A DNA stretch of 49,468 nucleotides, from NCBI GenBank assembly GCA_040394475.1, contig JBEBSD010000047.1:1-49468 (forward strand), written 5' to 3'. A program made the position numbers and the translations under genes. The notes below the pieces were generated by a model that saw only the letters and a list, made by a program, of their open reading frames with translations, was not told the DNA's origin and made no database searches. Below are positions 34,635-43,731 of the stretch, in pieces. This stretch comes from JBEBSD01 sp040394475. Its GTDB lineage: Bacteria > Bacteroidota > Bacteroidia > Cytophagales > Spirosomataceae. Each line of letters begins with the position of its first letter. Position 1 is the stretch's first letter.

Positions 34635-36842
34635 TTAAGGATTGTAAGCTTTTTTTAAGGAGGTGTGGTATCGCTGATAGAGATGGGCCGCTATTTCGAT
34701 GGCATTCCCCTGCGGCTCGGAAGGAAAGGGATTCTTTCGGGCAGTCCAGGCCTGTTCCCATGAAAAGAAATCAGGTTTTTTAACGTTGTTCCCTTGCATT
34801 TCCTCAGACAGATAGGCGAAGTACTGTTGCCAGCGGGGGAGATAGAAGTCGTTGAGCAGCCCTGCCCATTCGCGGTGGGCGTAGTCATGAAGCTCGGAGT
34901 CCGTAGCGGCCCAGGTAGTCAGCAAGGTGCGGGCATTTTCTTCAAACCGGTCTTTTTCTGCTTCGGTCGTCCCTGTCCGTCGTGCGTCCTGCAGCCAGGG
35001 GCCCAGCATGAATTCCTTCCGGGTAGCAAGCAGCCTGTCCTGGTCCAGGATAAGCTGGAGAAATTCCCCGGTGAACTGGTCAAATGCCTTCCTGTCGCGC
35101 TTATCGTAGGCTTCAATGACTTTTTTGTGCACGTATTTTCCATAATCTGCCAGCACCTGCCTGGTGATATCCACCAGATCGTAACGGTAGGCGTCCGACT
35201 CCTTTAATTCGGTTTTTGCCAGGAGAAAGTTTTCCCAGGCCTCCACCAGGTCTTGCGGGTTGTAATAAAGCAGGGCCGTTCCCCAGGAGGAAACATGCCG
35301 GATCTCTCTGTCGGGGCGTGCACAGAAGAATGATTCCTGGGGGCCGTCTTCCTGGGTCGGGCAGTTGTAAACGGAGTATACCAGTTTTTGCCAGGCCAGA
35401 TCAATGGTTTTGACATCCCGGCCATACCGGTAGCGGGCATAGTTGACGAGCCATTCATTTACATTGATCGGCTGGTTGGTCCAGCCCATATCAAACAGGA
35501 GGTCGTAGCTGACCGGGTTGGTGCCGCTGCCCTCGGGGGCTATGCCGATACCCGCCATATTGCGGCCCAGCGGGCTCGCTTTGGCGGCAACAGGGTCGTT
35601 GGCGTAGTTAAACAGGCGGCCGTACAGCCCTACCCGGCCTCCGAAATTAGGCAGTGCGCTCCAGATCCATCGGAAGTCCCCATGACCTTCCTTTTTGTAA
35701 AACAGCGATTCTTTAATTCCCCCCCACTGGGGGCGGGTACATGCCATGAGATCTATTATAAGCGCCTGATCGGGCTGTAGCCCGGCCAACAGCTCACTGG
35801 TAGGGTTTTGCTGCCATCCCTGGAGTATCCATATGGATTCGGGCGCCGCTTTTTTCATCGCGGCGGCTATGGCCGCCGCCGCATCCGGAATCTGAACTCC
35901 CTGATGAATGCCGCCTTCATGAAACGGGTCGCCTCCGAAGTAGTTAGCCTTTCCCAGAAGCTTTTCCTGCTCTTCGTAATAGATCGCCGCAATTCCGGCA
36001 AAGGCTGGGTCAGTAGGGTCCAGAAAGGCAGGCCGTTGGTAAACCAGCCAGTTGCCGGTATCCCTGATTCCGGCGGACGGTTTTTTGTTGATAAGCGACT
36101 CCGGCACCATGCCGAAAAATCCTTGTAAGACGGGCTCCATCCCGTATTCCCGCATCCGCGCCAGGATTTTTCGCTGCAGCTCCAGCTGATCGTCGATATA
36201 GGCCTGGGTAACCGGGCCCCCGGTACCTTCCAGGTTGCCCATCAGCCACCACGCTTCGTAGCCGGCGCCGGGGAGAAAGCTGAGGATTTCCTGGTCCGAA
36301 TAGCCCAGCCTTCGCAGCGTGTGCTGCCAGACGGCATGCTGGCCCACTACGGCCGCCAGCGGCATATTAATGCCCTGCATGGCCATCCAGTCGATCTCCT
36401 TTTCCCATCGGGCCCAGTCCCAGAAGGGCATCGTATAGCTATAGGTGCAGTAATTGAGATAGTACCGGTAGGCGTAGGGAGAGCTGACCCGTTCTTTCTG
36501 CGGGACGGATGGCAATACAGCGGGGAGGTGAATGGGACCTTCGGCCGGCCGGGCACTTGTATGGCAGTAACTGCGCAGGTAGTGGTTGAGTCCGCGGGCG
36601 ATGGCGAGGCCGTTGTTACCGCGGATAGTGATCTTATCGCCGACCGATTCCAGTTCGAATACATCATGGGTATTGTCGGCGGGAATCTGTTCCATTACAA
36701 ATTGGCCGGCTCGGTCTGCCAAAAGCCGTTCCAGGAGCCCCTGGTTTTGGAAATCAGCTACAGAAGCGCCGCGTTTCCGGGTACAGGAAGTCGGTAAAGC
36801 CAACGCAATGAACAGTAGAATAAAAGCAAGGAATCCCCGCAT
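34635..36842 (-). CDS. GH89 alpha-N-acetylglucosaminidase (NAGLU-like)
   Basis: 735 residues from ATG 36842 (signal MRGFLAFILLFIALALPTSC, possibly lipidated; the frame extends 26 residues to 36920). It shows the family's N-terminal beta domain, the TIM barrel (YYLNYCTYSYTMPFWDWARWE; MALQGINMPLA-type WMAMQGINMPLAAVVGQ) and the C-terminal helical domain. Catalytic residues equivalent to human NAGLU E316 and E446 are E309 in FGGDPFHEGG and E437 in GIGIAPEGSG, numbered from 36842. The enzyme removes terminal alpha-linked N-acetylglucosamine with retention of configuration. Export and position beside a SusCD system indicate glycan foraging. It heads a two-gene operon with the unknown lipoprotein; a terminator-like hairpin lies upstream. 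Confidence 0.93.
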   Translation of the reverse strand: MRGFLAFILLFIALALPTSCTRKRGASVADFQNQGLLERLLADRAGQFVMEQIPADNTHDVFELESVGDKITIRGNNGLAIARGLNHYLRSYCHTSARPAEGPIHLPAVLPSVPQKERVSSPYAYRYYLNYCTYSYTMPFWDWARWEKEIDWMAMQGINMPLAAVVGQHAVWQHTLRRLGYSDQEILSFLPGAGYEAWWLMGNLEGTGGPVTQAYIDDQLELQRKILARMREYGMEPVLQGFFGMVPESLINKKPSAGIRDTGNWLVYQRPAFLDPTDPAFAGIAAIYYEEQEKLLGKANYFGGDPFHEGGIHQGVQIPDAAAAIAAAMKKAAPESIWILQGWQQNPTSELLAGLQPDQALIIDLMACTRPQWGGIKESLFYKKEGHGDFRWIWSALPNFGGRVGLYGRLFNYANDPVAAKASPLGRNMAGIGIAPEGSGTNPVSYDLLFDMGWTNQPINVNEWLVNYARYRYGRDVKTIDLAWQKLVYSVYNCPTQEDGPQESFFCARPDREIRHVSSWGTALLYYNPQDLVEAWENFLLAKTELKESDAYRYDLVDITRQVLADYGKYVHKKVIEAYDKRDRKAFDQFTGEFLQLILDQDRLLATRKEFMLGPWLQDARRTGTTEAEKDRFEENARTLLTTWAATDSELHDYAHREWAGLLNDFYLPRWQQYFAYLSEEMQGNNVKKPDFFSWEQAWTARKNPFPSEPQGNAIEIAAHLYQRYHTSLKKAYNP

Positions 36843-36987
36843 AGACAGCGTATATTTTTTTGTTAAAGATTGCGGATAATGTGAAAGCAGGCGTTTGACC
36901 ATTCGTCTAAAAGGTTTCAATTAAGCAGTATCGGGAGTTGCTATGGGGCAGGAGGGCGCGCTGCTGCTGATGAAGGGTAGTAAAGAG

Positions 36988-37020
36988 AGCCTCCCTTATC
37001 TTTTCGGGATAAAGGAGGCT
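36988..37020 (-). terminator. Terminator-like hairpin after the tail-fibre-like gene
   Basis: AGCCTCCCTTATC (36988-37000) pairs with GATAAAGGAGGCT (37008-37020) over 13 positions with one mismatch, loop TTTTCGG. On the minus strand it starts 18 bases after the stop at 37038 and is followed by a weak T-rich CTCTCTTTAC. It probably ends the 43443-to-37038 transcript before the GH89 operon. Confidence 0.55.
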
Positions 37021-37037
37021 GCCGGGAAGGAGTGCAC

Positions 37038-38315
37038 TTATTTGTTCTCCGTGATGGAAGCTTTCAGCGCTTGTACTTCGCTGGCGAGGGCTTCGTATTG
37101 GGTAAGTTGGGCTTTCAGTGAATTGATCTCTTTCTGCTGGCCGATGCTGTGCAGGGTGAGCTCTTCGATTTTACCCATCATGCGCACGTTCATATCGTGA
37201 ACGGAATAGCCGTTTTCTTTCAGCTCAGCCTCCGAAGGGATGTTGGGCAGGTGACCATGGCGCGCGATATGGGCTTCAACCTCTTCCAGGGGCTGGAGCT
37301 GATAATCCTTCGCCAGCACATGGTCGGCCCAGGAAGCTACCGGCGCCAGGGCGAAATCTTCACTCAGAATACCATGTTGTGCAAAAATGGAATATTTGCT
37401 AAGCAAGGCCTCACTCATAGCGGGCTCTTGTACCCCGGTATGTCCTACAATGTATAGCCTGCCATGCACACCAAGGTCGGCCGGGTGCCCTCCCTGACCT
37501 ACAGTTACCATACCTTTTTTTGCGGCCAATAATCTTTCACCTGCCGAAAAAAATGCAATACCGTTAGCATGCCCATTTGTACCCATATTTTCAATATATT
37601 CCTGAATGTGATCGTGACCGTCCGCTGAATCATCAGTACGCCTGATAACTAGTCTTTTACTATCCACCAAATTTGCCCGGACGTCACCGTTGACATGCAG
37701 TTTGGCTTTTGGCTCTTCTACACCAATACCTACTGAACCCTTATCATCGTCGCTAATTTTCATTCTCAAAACCTTCTTGGTGTAAAACCCCATCCCATAT
37801 GGGCCTCCGGCCTTTTTAGTAGTATTTTCAATATATTCGCCAATCGCCTCGGTAGTAGCTTCGGACTCATAGAGGTTGGGTCTTAAAATTACTTTTTTAT
37901 TATCTATCCATTTGACCCGTGCATTACCATCAACCTGTGCATTACCATTAACCTGTGCATTACCATCAACCTGTGCATTACCATTAACATGCAGCATCGA
38001 CAGCGGGCTGGCAGTGCCGATCCCGAGATAGCCGTCCTTCGAGAGTCTCATCAGAAACTTATTATTAGAGCCTGTAAACCAGGTAAAAGCATCTTGTCCG
38101 CTGTCGTCTGTGTCTTTTACAAAGCTCATTGAACGTTTTTCTGCAGTAAGCGTTGTGGCCTCTACCTTTTTATAGGTATCGGGGGTCTGTGCAAAAACGG
38201 CGGTTTGCACTGAGAAGAAAGCGATAAGCGCTCCTGCAGCGGGGCGGAGGTAGAAACCTGTTTTACGGTTCTGCGCCGGCGGGCATTGGGTGAAAGATTT
38301 ATTGGAGTATTTCAT
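37038..38315 (-). CDS. Secreted tail-fibre-like protein with C-terminal coiled coil
   Basis: 425 residues with a signal peptide (AAGALIAFFSVQTAVFAQ). The body has phage tail-fibre/trimeric beta-repeat features (DGYLGIGTASPLSMLHVNGN, KGSVGIGVEEPKAKLHVNGDV) and a run of NGNAQV/DGNAQV hexapeptides at ~110-135. The C-terminal part (WADHVLAKDYQLQPLEEVEAH, HGHLPNIPSEAELKENGYSV) is the form common in Bacteroidota tail-fibre-domain proteins and ends in a coiled coil (~385-420) that should trimerise. It lacks a T9SS domain. It lies 37 bases after the 1696-residue gene on the same strand, so it is probably co-transcribed, and may be a surface fibre or adhesin. It is not part of a prophage here. Confidence 0.75.
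   Translation of the reverse strand: MKYSNKSFTQCPPAQNRKTGFYLRPAAGALIAFFSVQTAVFAQTPDTYKKVEATTLTAEKRSMSFVKDTDDSGQDAFTWFTGSNNKFLMRLSKDGYLGIGTASPLSMLHVNGNAQVDGNAQVNGNAQVDGNARVKWIDNKKVILRPNLYESEATTEAIGEYIENTTKKAGGPYGMGFYTKKVLRMKISDDDKGSVGIGVEEPKAKLHVNGDVRANLVDSKRLVIRRTDDSADGHDHIQEYIENMGTNGHANGIAFFSAGERLLAAKKGMVTVGQGGHPADLGVHGRLYIVGHTGVQEPAMSEALLSKYSIFAQHGILSEDFALAPVASWADHVLAKDYQLQPLEEVEAHIARHGHLPNIPSEAELKENGYSVHDMNVRMMGKIEELTLHSIGQQKEINSLKAQLTQYEALASEVQALKASITENK
37921..37992 (-). repeat. 18-bp in-frame tandem repeats (hexapeptide N/D-GNAQV)
   Basis: Four head-to-tail 18-base units (starting 37921, 37939, 37957 and 37975) alternate GCATTACCATCAACCTGT and GCATTACCATTAACCTGT, the last two bases of the array diverging. 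On the coding minus strand they give alternating NGNAQV and DGNAQV. Multiples of 18 keep the frame, so copy number could vary by slippage and change fibre length. Confidence 0.85.
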
Positions 38316-38352
38316 GATAGTTACTTTTAGAAATGTTTTGATAACTGTTTGG

Positions 38353-41300
38353 TTATTCCAGGATGATTTTTTTTGTTTCCGACACCTGGGCCGAGGAAAT
38401 CTTTAGCAGGTACACACCCGCGGGGAAACGTTTTTCAGGGTTTGGCACGCGGTACGTGTTTGTTCCCTCCTGCATGGACAGACTTGCGTGGTGTACGGTC
38501 CGGCCGGTGAGGTCGGTCAGCTGAAGGTCTACCTTTTCTGCTTTTTGGAGGAATACCTCCACATTTACTCCCTCTGACCCGGCGGGGTTCGGATAGACCC
38601 TTACCGCGGATGCCCCCACTTCCTCCTGGAGCAGTTCGCTGGTGGCAACCCTGGCGCCGGTATTATAGCTTCTGCGCGCCGTGTTCAGATTGAGGCCGTA
38701 AAGCTTTTCGGTCAGACTTTTGATCGCAAAAGTGTGCATGCCGGCGGTTTCCTCAAACTGGAGGGCATGCACGTCGTCCCGCATGTACTTGTCGGTGAAA
38801 CTGGAATTGGAGGGAAAGTTTGAGTCCTGGCCTTGTGACAGGCGATCCCGGAGCAGATCAAGATCCCCGTCCAAAAACTGGTTCCGGGCCTCGGAACCCA
38901 CTGCGAACAGGAAATTATCAATGTCCATCAGGGAGTTGCCGGTCACAAAGCGCCCGTCTACGTTGACGGCCCCGATCATGGCGTGGTTGGCCTCGCTCCT
39001 GTTGAACAGGTGCGGCCCGCCCGACTCCGAGTAAAATGTGGTTCCCGCTGCGTTGTCGCGCTTTTCATTATCTATATAGACACTTAAAACCCCTCCCTTA
39101 CGGTCAATGGTGAAACTATGCCAGGTTCCTTTGAAAAACTCGTTGGTGCCCCCGTTATTCGGATTGTTAATGAATAGGGCGGTTACTATTTTACCCTCAG
39201 CGATCTCAAACAGGTAGAAACCCTGTTCATTTGCCAATAGCCTTGCAGCAACAGCCGAATTTTCCGGCCTGGTATTTCTCAATGAATCCCTGAGTATTTC
39301 GGGAATCTTGCCTAACCCGGTCACCAGTACGTTGCGGTATTCGGGGATCACCGGGCTTAGTCCTTCGGTATCAGGGTAATAGGCATCCTCGCCGATGGAG
39401 AACAACACCGCGCCTTTCAGGGACGAAGCATTGGTAAGCCGGAAGTTCCCGGCAATCAGTCCGTCGTTGCCGGCATCGCCCGGCAAAATCAACTGGTTCA
39501 GGCTCGGGCTCAGGCTTACAAACGCCTTGTCTTTCCGGTGATCCGTATCATCGCTGTAATCCAGGGAAATGCCGCTGTTGTCCAGCTGGAGATACCCTTG
39601 GTTTGCGAGGGTATACGATCTGATCTGATCGGTGTGCTTTTTAGGCACCAGCATCAGGAAAGATGAAACCAGCCTTGAATAATACGGCCCCTGGTTGTCG
39701 TCACGGAGTGGGTACCCCTTCCAGTCGTGCAGCGGACCGCGGCCATTCATCCAGAATTGCGTAGAGCTTCCTCCGTCCAGGTTTAATAGCTGGTCATACT
39801 CTTTGTAGCGGTAAAAATTGTTCACCTCCCAGTTACGCATGCCGGAAGTTTTGGTATACACTACTCCCGGTGATACAAACTGGCCTAAGTCGCCGTCGAT
39901 AATGCCGATATCGAGCCGGTTGCCCTTTTTGGCGATATACGTCCGTGCATTGGGGATCTCGTCAAAGGTGCGTGTGTATTGCTGATAGGCCAATGCAGAA
40001 TACCGCTGCACATATTCATCCTGCTGTAAGTTGGCGCAGTCGTTCCAGCCCTCTTCCGGGGGAGCCGTTTGTCCGCCGAGCTCGCTCAGGATATTTTCAC
40101 ACGGACCGGCCGGACCGCCGGGTAACGAGAGGTAGCAGCGGATCAGGGTTGAGCTCGGACCGAGGTAAACCGGATCGAATTCCGGGTAATCGGCCATCCA
40201 TTGCGGATACAGCGCCTTGTAGTCGTACCGGTTGCCATTATTCATAAAGGTCATGCCCGACATGGCATTGGCGTAGGTATTGGTTTCATTGTGGAATAAG
40301 GTGTCCAGGTGAGAGGCGAGTCGTGTTGCAGGTATTTCCTTTGGCCTTGAAAACAGCGACACACTTTTGTTGGCTCCCCAGTTCCAGGCAAAGCCGGCCT
40401 CCCCTTTGAAGGAAAGTATCTGCGGCTGCGCCTTGATGGTATTGTCCATTTTAATGAAAGGCACCACACCGGGGAGCCCGTTGTAGTCAAAATCGTAGAC
40501 GGTTCCATTGACCACCAGCAGCGCGCCTTCCCGTGCCATGATCCGGGAAGGAATGTCCATCCAGCTGGTTTTCGGGACCTTGGTATATTCAAAGCAGTCC
40601 ATATTCTGCTGCTCGCCCAGATCCGGGTCGTGCGATGGAAAGCCGTCAGCCGTACCGGGGTTGAACTTATACCCTATTTTCAGGTCATATTCGTCACTCT
40701 CGTTCCCCAGGTCAAATTCAGCGGCAATGACGCTTTGCGACCGGTTTTTCCCGGCAAACGAGGAGCCGTCAATCCACCCCATCGAGGTGCCGGGGTAAGC
40801 GGAAGATACATCCGAATAGGCCACCTGGTGCGGGAAATTCTTAATCTGCCAGTAGCTGTCCGGCGCCCAGTCGTATTGTTTAACCACAAACCCTTCGCTG
40901 GTTTTGTCCAGCAGGACCGAAGGCGGCCCGGGGTTGGGATGCTCTCCGGCCACATCCTGGTTTTCAACGGCGGTGCTGGCCATATTGTCAAGATCATTGA
41001 TATCCAGCGGGACCAGCGAGGAAGCCCAGTCTTTAAAATCTAATGCATTCATATTCGTTACAATGTCGTTCGCTGCCAGTTCACAGGGGGAGTTCATACC
41101 GTCGGTGGGGTCCCAGACGTCGGCTTTTTGCCAGGCGTTCATGAAAACGTTGGTAAACCCGGAGGAGAGCAGCGCACTTTGAAGCGGAGAGCGGTCATAT
41201 TTGGCATTAATATCCAGTTGAAGCCCCTCAAATGCAGTTCCCGGGAAATGATGCTCCACTTTATACTTCACCTGCAGGTTCAGGCGCTGGACATGGTATT

Positions 41301-43443
41301 CCGGCGGGGATCCCTGCCAGTAAAGAAACGGCGCCTGCCCTTTCCAGCTTTCGTACAACGGATACCCGATCACATATTCATTCAGGGCGATCCCGGTTAT
41401 AGTCCGGTTGTTTTTTTTGCGGAATTTCATATCGATATCCACGGCCAGATCATAAAATGCAAGCGATTCCGTAGCGGTAATAGTTCTTATCGCTATTCCG
41501 GGGAAGTCATTCTTGATTTCGCGACTAAATTCACTGATCTGTACACCGGCGATCCCGCTTTCCCAATCGAGAATGTGTTTGGATTCTTGTTTGTCAAAGT
41601 CGTTGTAGTCCTTGAACACGTTCTTCAGCACGTTGTCTCCATCAGTCCCCCCGTGTTTCATCAGGTAAATGGATCCGGTTTCATAGTCTTCGCTGCCAGG
41701 TGGCGATTTCTTCAGCACAAGCCGCTGGGCCAGCGTTTCGCCGAGTCCTTTTTCGTCAACCCCGATCAGGATCACATTCTTTACTTTGTGTTCCTCTAAA
41801 AAATTAAGATATTGGATGGGAATAGTTCTCAGCTTTATCCAGGTCGTGCCCTCATCGGGTATCGACGGATCGTACCCGGCGGTAGCAAAACAATCAATCT
41901 CCTTATGATTGGCCTGGTCCACGATCGCCTTTACTTCACCCAGTGAATTGCTTTCCACCAGAAAATGCAGGGGAAGTACCGGGGCCTTCATGGCGTTGGA
42001 CAGGTAGGGGACGAAGGGTAACCCGGTTGAAATAATAACTGTATTCACCGTCTCGTTGTCGTCTAATTCCTGATTGTACAGGTCAATGGTCTTCGTAATC
42101 GCCTTATCCAGGAAGTCAGGAGTCGAATATACTGAAACAGGCCCCCCGCCCTGGAGATCGGGTGCGCCATCCGGCTTGTCGCGGACTGCCCAGGTATGGG
42201 AGATACCGGCCGATAAATCGGCCAGGGATTTCTGGACTGCATATTCTGCGCTCATCCCTCCCGACAACTTAAATACCGGGAGACCCTGGTAGACGGTTTT
42301 GGCAACTTCGTATACATCCTGCTGTCCGGGCTTCAGCCTCCGGAAAAAGGTGAGCGGAAGGGTGTAGGTGCCATTGCTGGCAAGTAATTCGGGATCGGTG
42401 GAATTAACAGTGTAAATCAGCTTGATACTGTAGGCGTCTTTTTCAAGGTTTTGAAAGACTTCATTATCAATGATGGGAAGGTCGTTTCGGCTGAAGCTGT
42501 TGTTTCCGGCAATCGTAAAGCTTCCTAACGGAACGATACTCACTTTATCACCGGTTGTTATGCGCGAGATCTCAATATGGCTCGACTGCACGTTGATCGT
42601 CTCAGACAGCGGGTTGTTCACCTCGAAATTCATTGTACGTTCATCCCCTGTCAGTATTGCATATTCTTTTTCCAGAAGAATATCCGTCGAAGGTCTTAGA
42701 ATAGGAAATAAAGACTCCGGCGTGATTTCACCTATTCCAGGGATTTGCAAGTGTGAAATCATTCCGCTGCCCTCCAGCGTAAGCTCGATAATCACCGGTT
42801 GTCTGGCCGCATCAAATTCAGCAATACAGGCGTCGGCCAATCCGAAGCGCTTTTTGAACATAGCGCGCGTCCAACTTTCGGTGAGGCTGTTACATGGCGT
42901 CGAATCGTCCCTGATATACGCTTTGGCAGCCTGCCCCAGTACCTTGATGTTATCTGAAGCAATATTGGAAAGCGTGACAGCGGCAGGTCCGGCGAGGGAT
43001 ACGTTTCCGATCATGTTTGGATGCTGGCTTCCGTCGGTGTAACTCGAAGTAGTGCCATTTATAGACACGTTGTAAAGCAGTGCGCCCTTGCCACCCGTGG
43101 TTTTGTCATAGGCATATACGAACAGTTCGGCGGAGCCGTCGTCGATGATACCTTTAATCCCTCCGCTCAGGTCCGCGCCGGCTTCAAATAATTGTTCGTA
43201 ATTCAGCGTTACCAGCTCGTCTACTTCTGCCATAGGGGCTGCCGGATGTAGAACGGGAGTGGAGTAGGTCTTGGTAGAAACACCCTGATAGATTAACTCA
43301 CCGTTTGATCCCCAACCAAAGTTCTGGGCAGGTAACGCAGTAGCGAGACCGGTCCAGGAAATCAATCCCATGACCAAACCGCGAAGCAAACGCAGTGCCG
43401 GGGGAGGCCATTTCTTGTTTGAGAGAACTATTCTCATAAGCAT
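38353..43443 (-). CDS. Multidomain T9SS protein: unknown domain + NAGPA-like phosphodiester glycosidase + LamG-like + sorting domain
   Basis: 1696 residues. Signal peptide (LLRGLVMGLISWTGLATALPAQ); Ig-like N-terminal region to ~385; an unrecognised ~430-residue domain (~390-820) paralogous to the 621-residue lipoprotein (GGMSAEY, MKAPVLPLHFL, AGYDPS, DWESG, LYWQGSP, DGMNSPCE). Residues ~965-1270 form a phosphodiester glycosidase (NAGPA/DUF2233-type) domain with ALLVVNGTVYDFD, RLDIGIIDG and the signature LLNLDGGSSTQFW near 1220. A LamG/concanavalin-like region (~1350-1480, WHSFTIDRKGGVLSVYIDNE) and a C-terminal T9SS type A domain (VRVYPNPAG) follow. The family member NAGPA removes alpha-GlcNAc from GlcNAc-1-phosphodiesters. 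It should be secreted and act at the surface; it is divergent from HTCS 2. Confidence 0.85.
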   Translation of the reverse strand: MLMRIVLSNKKWPPPALRLLRGLVMGLISWTGLATALPAQNFGWGSNGELIYQGVSTKTYSTPVLHPAAPMAEVDELVTLNYEQLFEAGADLSGGIKGIIDDGSAELFVYAYDKTTGGKGALLYNVSINGTTSSYTDGSQHPNMIGNVSLAGPAAVTLSNIASDNIKVLGQAAKAYIRDDSTPCNSLTESWTRAMFKKRFGLADACIAEFDAARQPVIIELTLEGSGMISHLQIPGIGEITPESLFPILRPSTDILLEKEYAILTGDERTMNFEVNNPLSETINVQSSHIEISRITTGDKVSIVPLGSFTIAGNNSFSRNDLPIIDNEVFQNLEKDAYSIKLIYTVNSTDPELLASNGTYTLPLTFFRRLKPGQQDVYEVAKTVYQGLPVFKLSGGMSAEYAVQKSLADLSAGISHTWAVRDKPDGAPDLQGGGPVSVYSTPDFLDKAITKTIDLYNQELDDNETVNTVIISTGLPFVPYLSNAMKAPVLPLHFLVESNSLGEVKAIVDQANHKEIDCFATAGYDPSIPDEGTTWIKLRTIPIQYLNFLEEHKVKNVILIGVDEKGLGETLAQRLVLKKSPPGSEDYETGSIYLMKHGGTDGDNVLKNVFKDYNDFDKQESKHILDWESGIAGVQISEFSREIKNDFPGIAIRTITATESLAFYDLAVDIDMKFRKKNNRTITGIALNEYVIGYPLYESWKGQAPFLYWQGSPPEYHVQRLNLQVKYKVEHHFPGTAFEGLQLDINAKYDRSPLQSALLSSGFTNVFMNAWQKADVWDPTDGMNSPCELAANDIVTNMNALDFKDWASSLVPLDINDLDNMASTAVENQDVAGEHPNPGPPSVLLDKTSEGFVVKQYDWAPDSYWQIKNFPHQVAYSDVSSAYPGTSMGWIDGSSFAGKNRSQSVIAAEFDLGNESDEYDLKIGYKFNPGTADGFPSHDPDLGEQQNMDCFEYTKVPKTSWMDIPSRIMAREGALLVVNGTVYDFDYNGLPGVVPFIKMDNTIKAQPQILSFKGEAGFAWNWGANKSVSLFSRPKEIPATRLASHLDTLFHNETNTYANAMSGMTFMNNGNRYDYKALYPQWMADYPEFDPVYLGPSSTLIRCYLSLPGGPAGPCENILSELGGQTAPPEEGWNDCANLQQDEYVQRYSALAYQQYTRTFDEIPNARTYIAKKGNRLDIGIIDGDLGQFVSPGVVYTKTSGMRNWEVNNFYRYKEYDQLLNLDGGSSTQFWMNGRGPLHDWKGYPLRDDNQGPYYSRLVSSFLMLVPKKHTDQIRSYTLANQGYLQLDNSGISLDYSDDTDHRKDKAFVSLSPSLNQLILPGDAGNDGLIAGNFRLTNASSLKGAVLFSIGEDAYYPDTEGLSPVIPEYRNVLVTGLGKIPEILRDSLRNTRPENSAVAARLLANEQGFYLFEIAEGKIVTALFINNPNNGGTNEFFKGTWHSFTIDRKGGVLSVYIDNEKRDNAAGTTFYSESGGPHLFNRSEANHAMIGAVNVDGRFVTGNSLMDIDNFLFAVGSEARNQFLDGDLDLLRDRLSQGQDSNFPSNSSFTDKYMRDDVHALQFEETAGMHTFAIKSLTEKLYGLNLNTARRSYNTGARVATSELLQEEVGASAVRVYPNPAGSEGVNVEVFLQKAEKVDLQLTDLTGRTVHHASLSMQEGTNTYRVPNPEKRFPAGVYLLKISSAQVSETKKIILE

Positions 43444-43731
43444 GTAAATTAAGATTATAGATAGTTTTTTTTTGAGTCCGTAAAGGTGACAGGTCTTCTG
43501 TTAGGGAAGGGCGCATTTTTTAATCAGTAAGGTTTGCTTTTCGGTCAGTTGGAATTTCGTCCGGATTTAGGGCCGTTTTTCCCGGGGTATCCCGTCTGTA
43601 TGCAATCCGGTAGCGGTATCGTTATGATTTTTCTTCGACATGTTACATGCGTGATACTTTTTGATACAGGTGTGACAAACGCGTAAATGCCGCCGGCATA
43701 CTTTTGGGGGTATAATCTATTTTGAACGGGT
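43444..43731. promoter_or_regulatory. Divergent promoter region between the 1696-residue gene and HTCS 2
   Basis: This 288-base spacer must carry the promoters of both divergent genes and is the natural place for an HTCS binding site. The part before 43732 reads TATAATCTATTTTG close to the start, resembling but not matching TAnnTTTG. Short near-repeats GTGATACTTTTTGATACAGG and GTGTGACAAACG occur around 43650-43680. No gene is seen. Confidence 0.4.

Noticed and set aside
37921..37992. CRISPR-like repeat array
   Set aside because: The 18-base units are contiguous with no spacers and encode a hexapeptide repeat in frame.
37038..38315. Prophage or tail-like contractile system
   Set aside because: Only one tail-fibre-like protein is present; no capsid, portal, terminase, sheath, integrase or lysis genes are nearby.
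41128..41799. 223-codon plus-strand frame inside the 1696-residue gene
   Set aside because: The minus-strand protein shows paralogy to the lipoprotein across the same bases, so the plus frame is a shadow.
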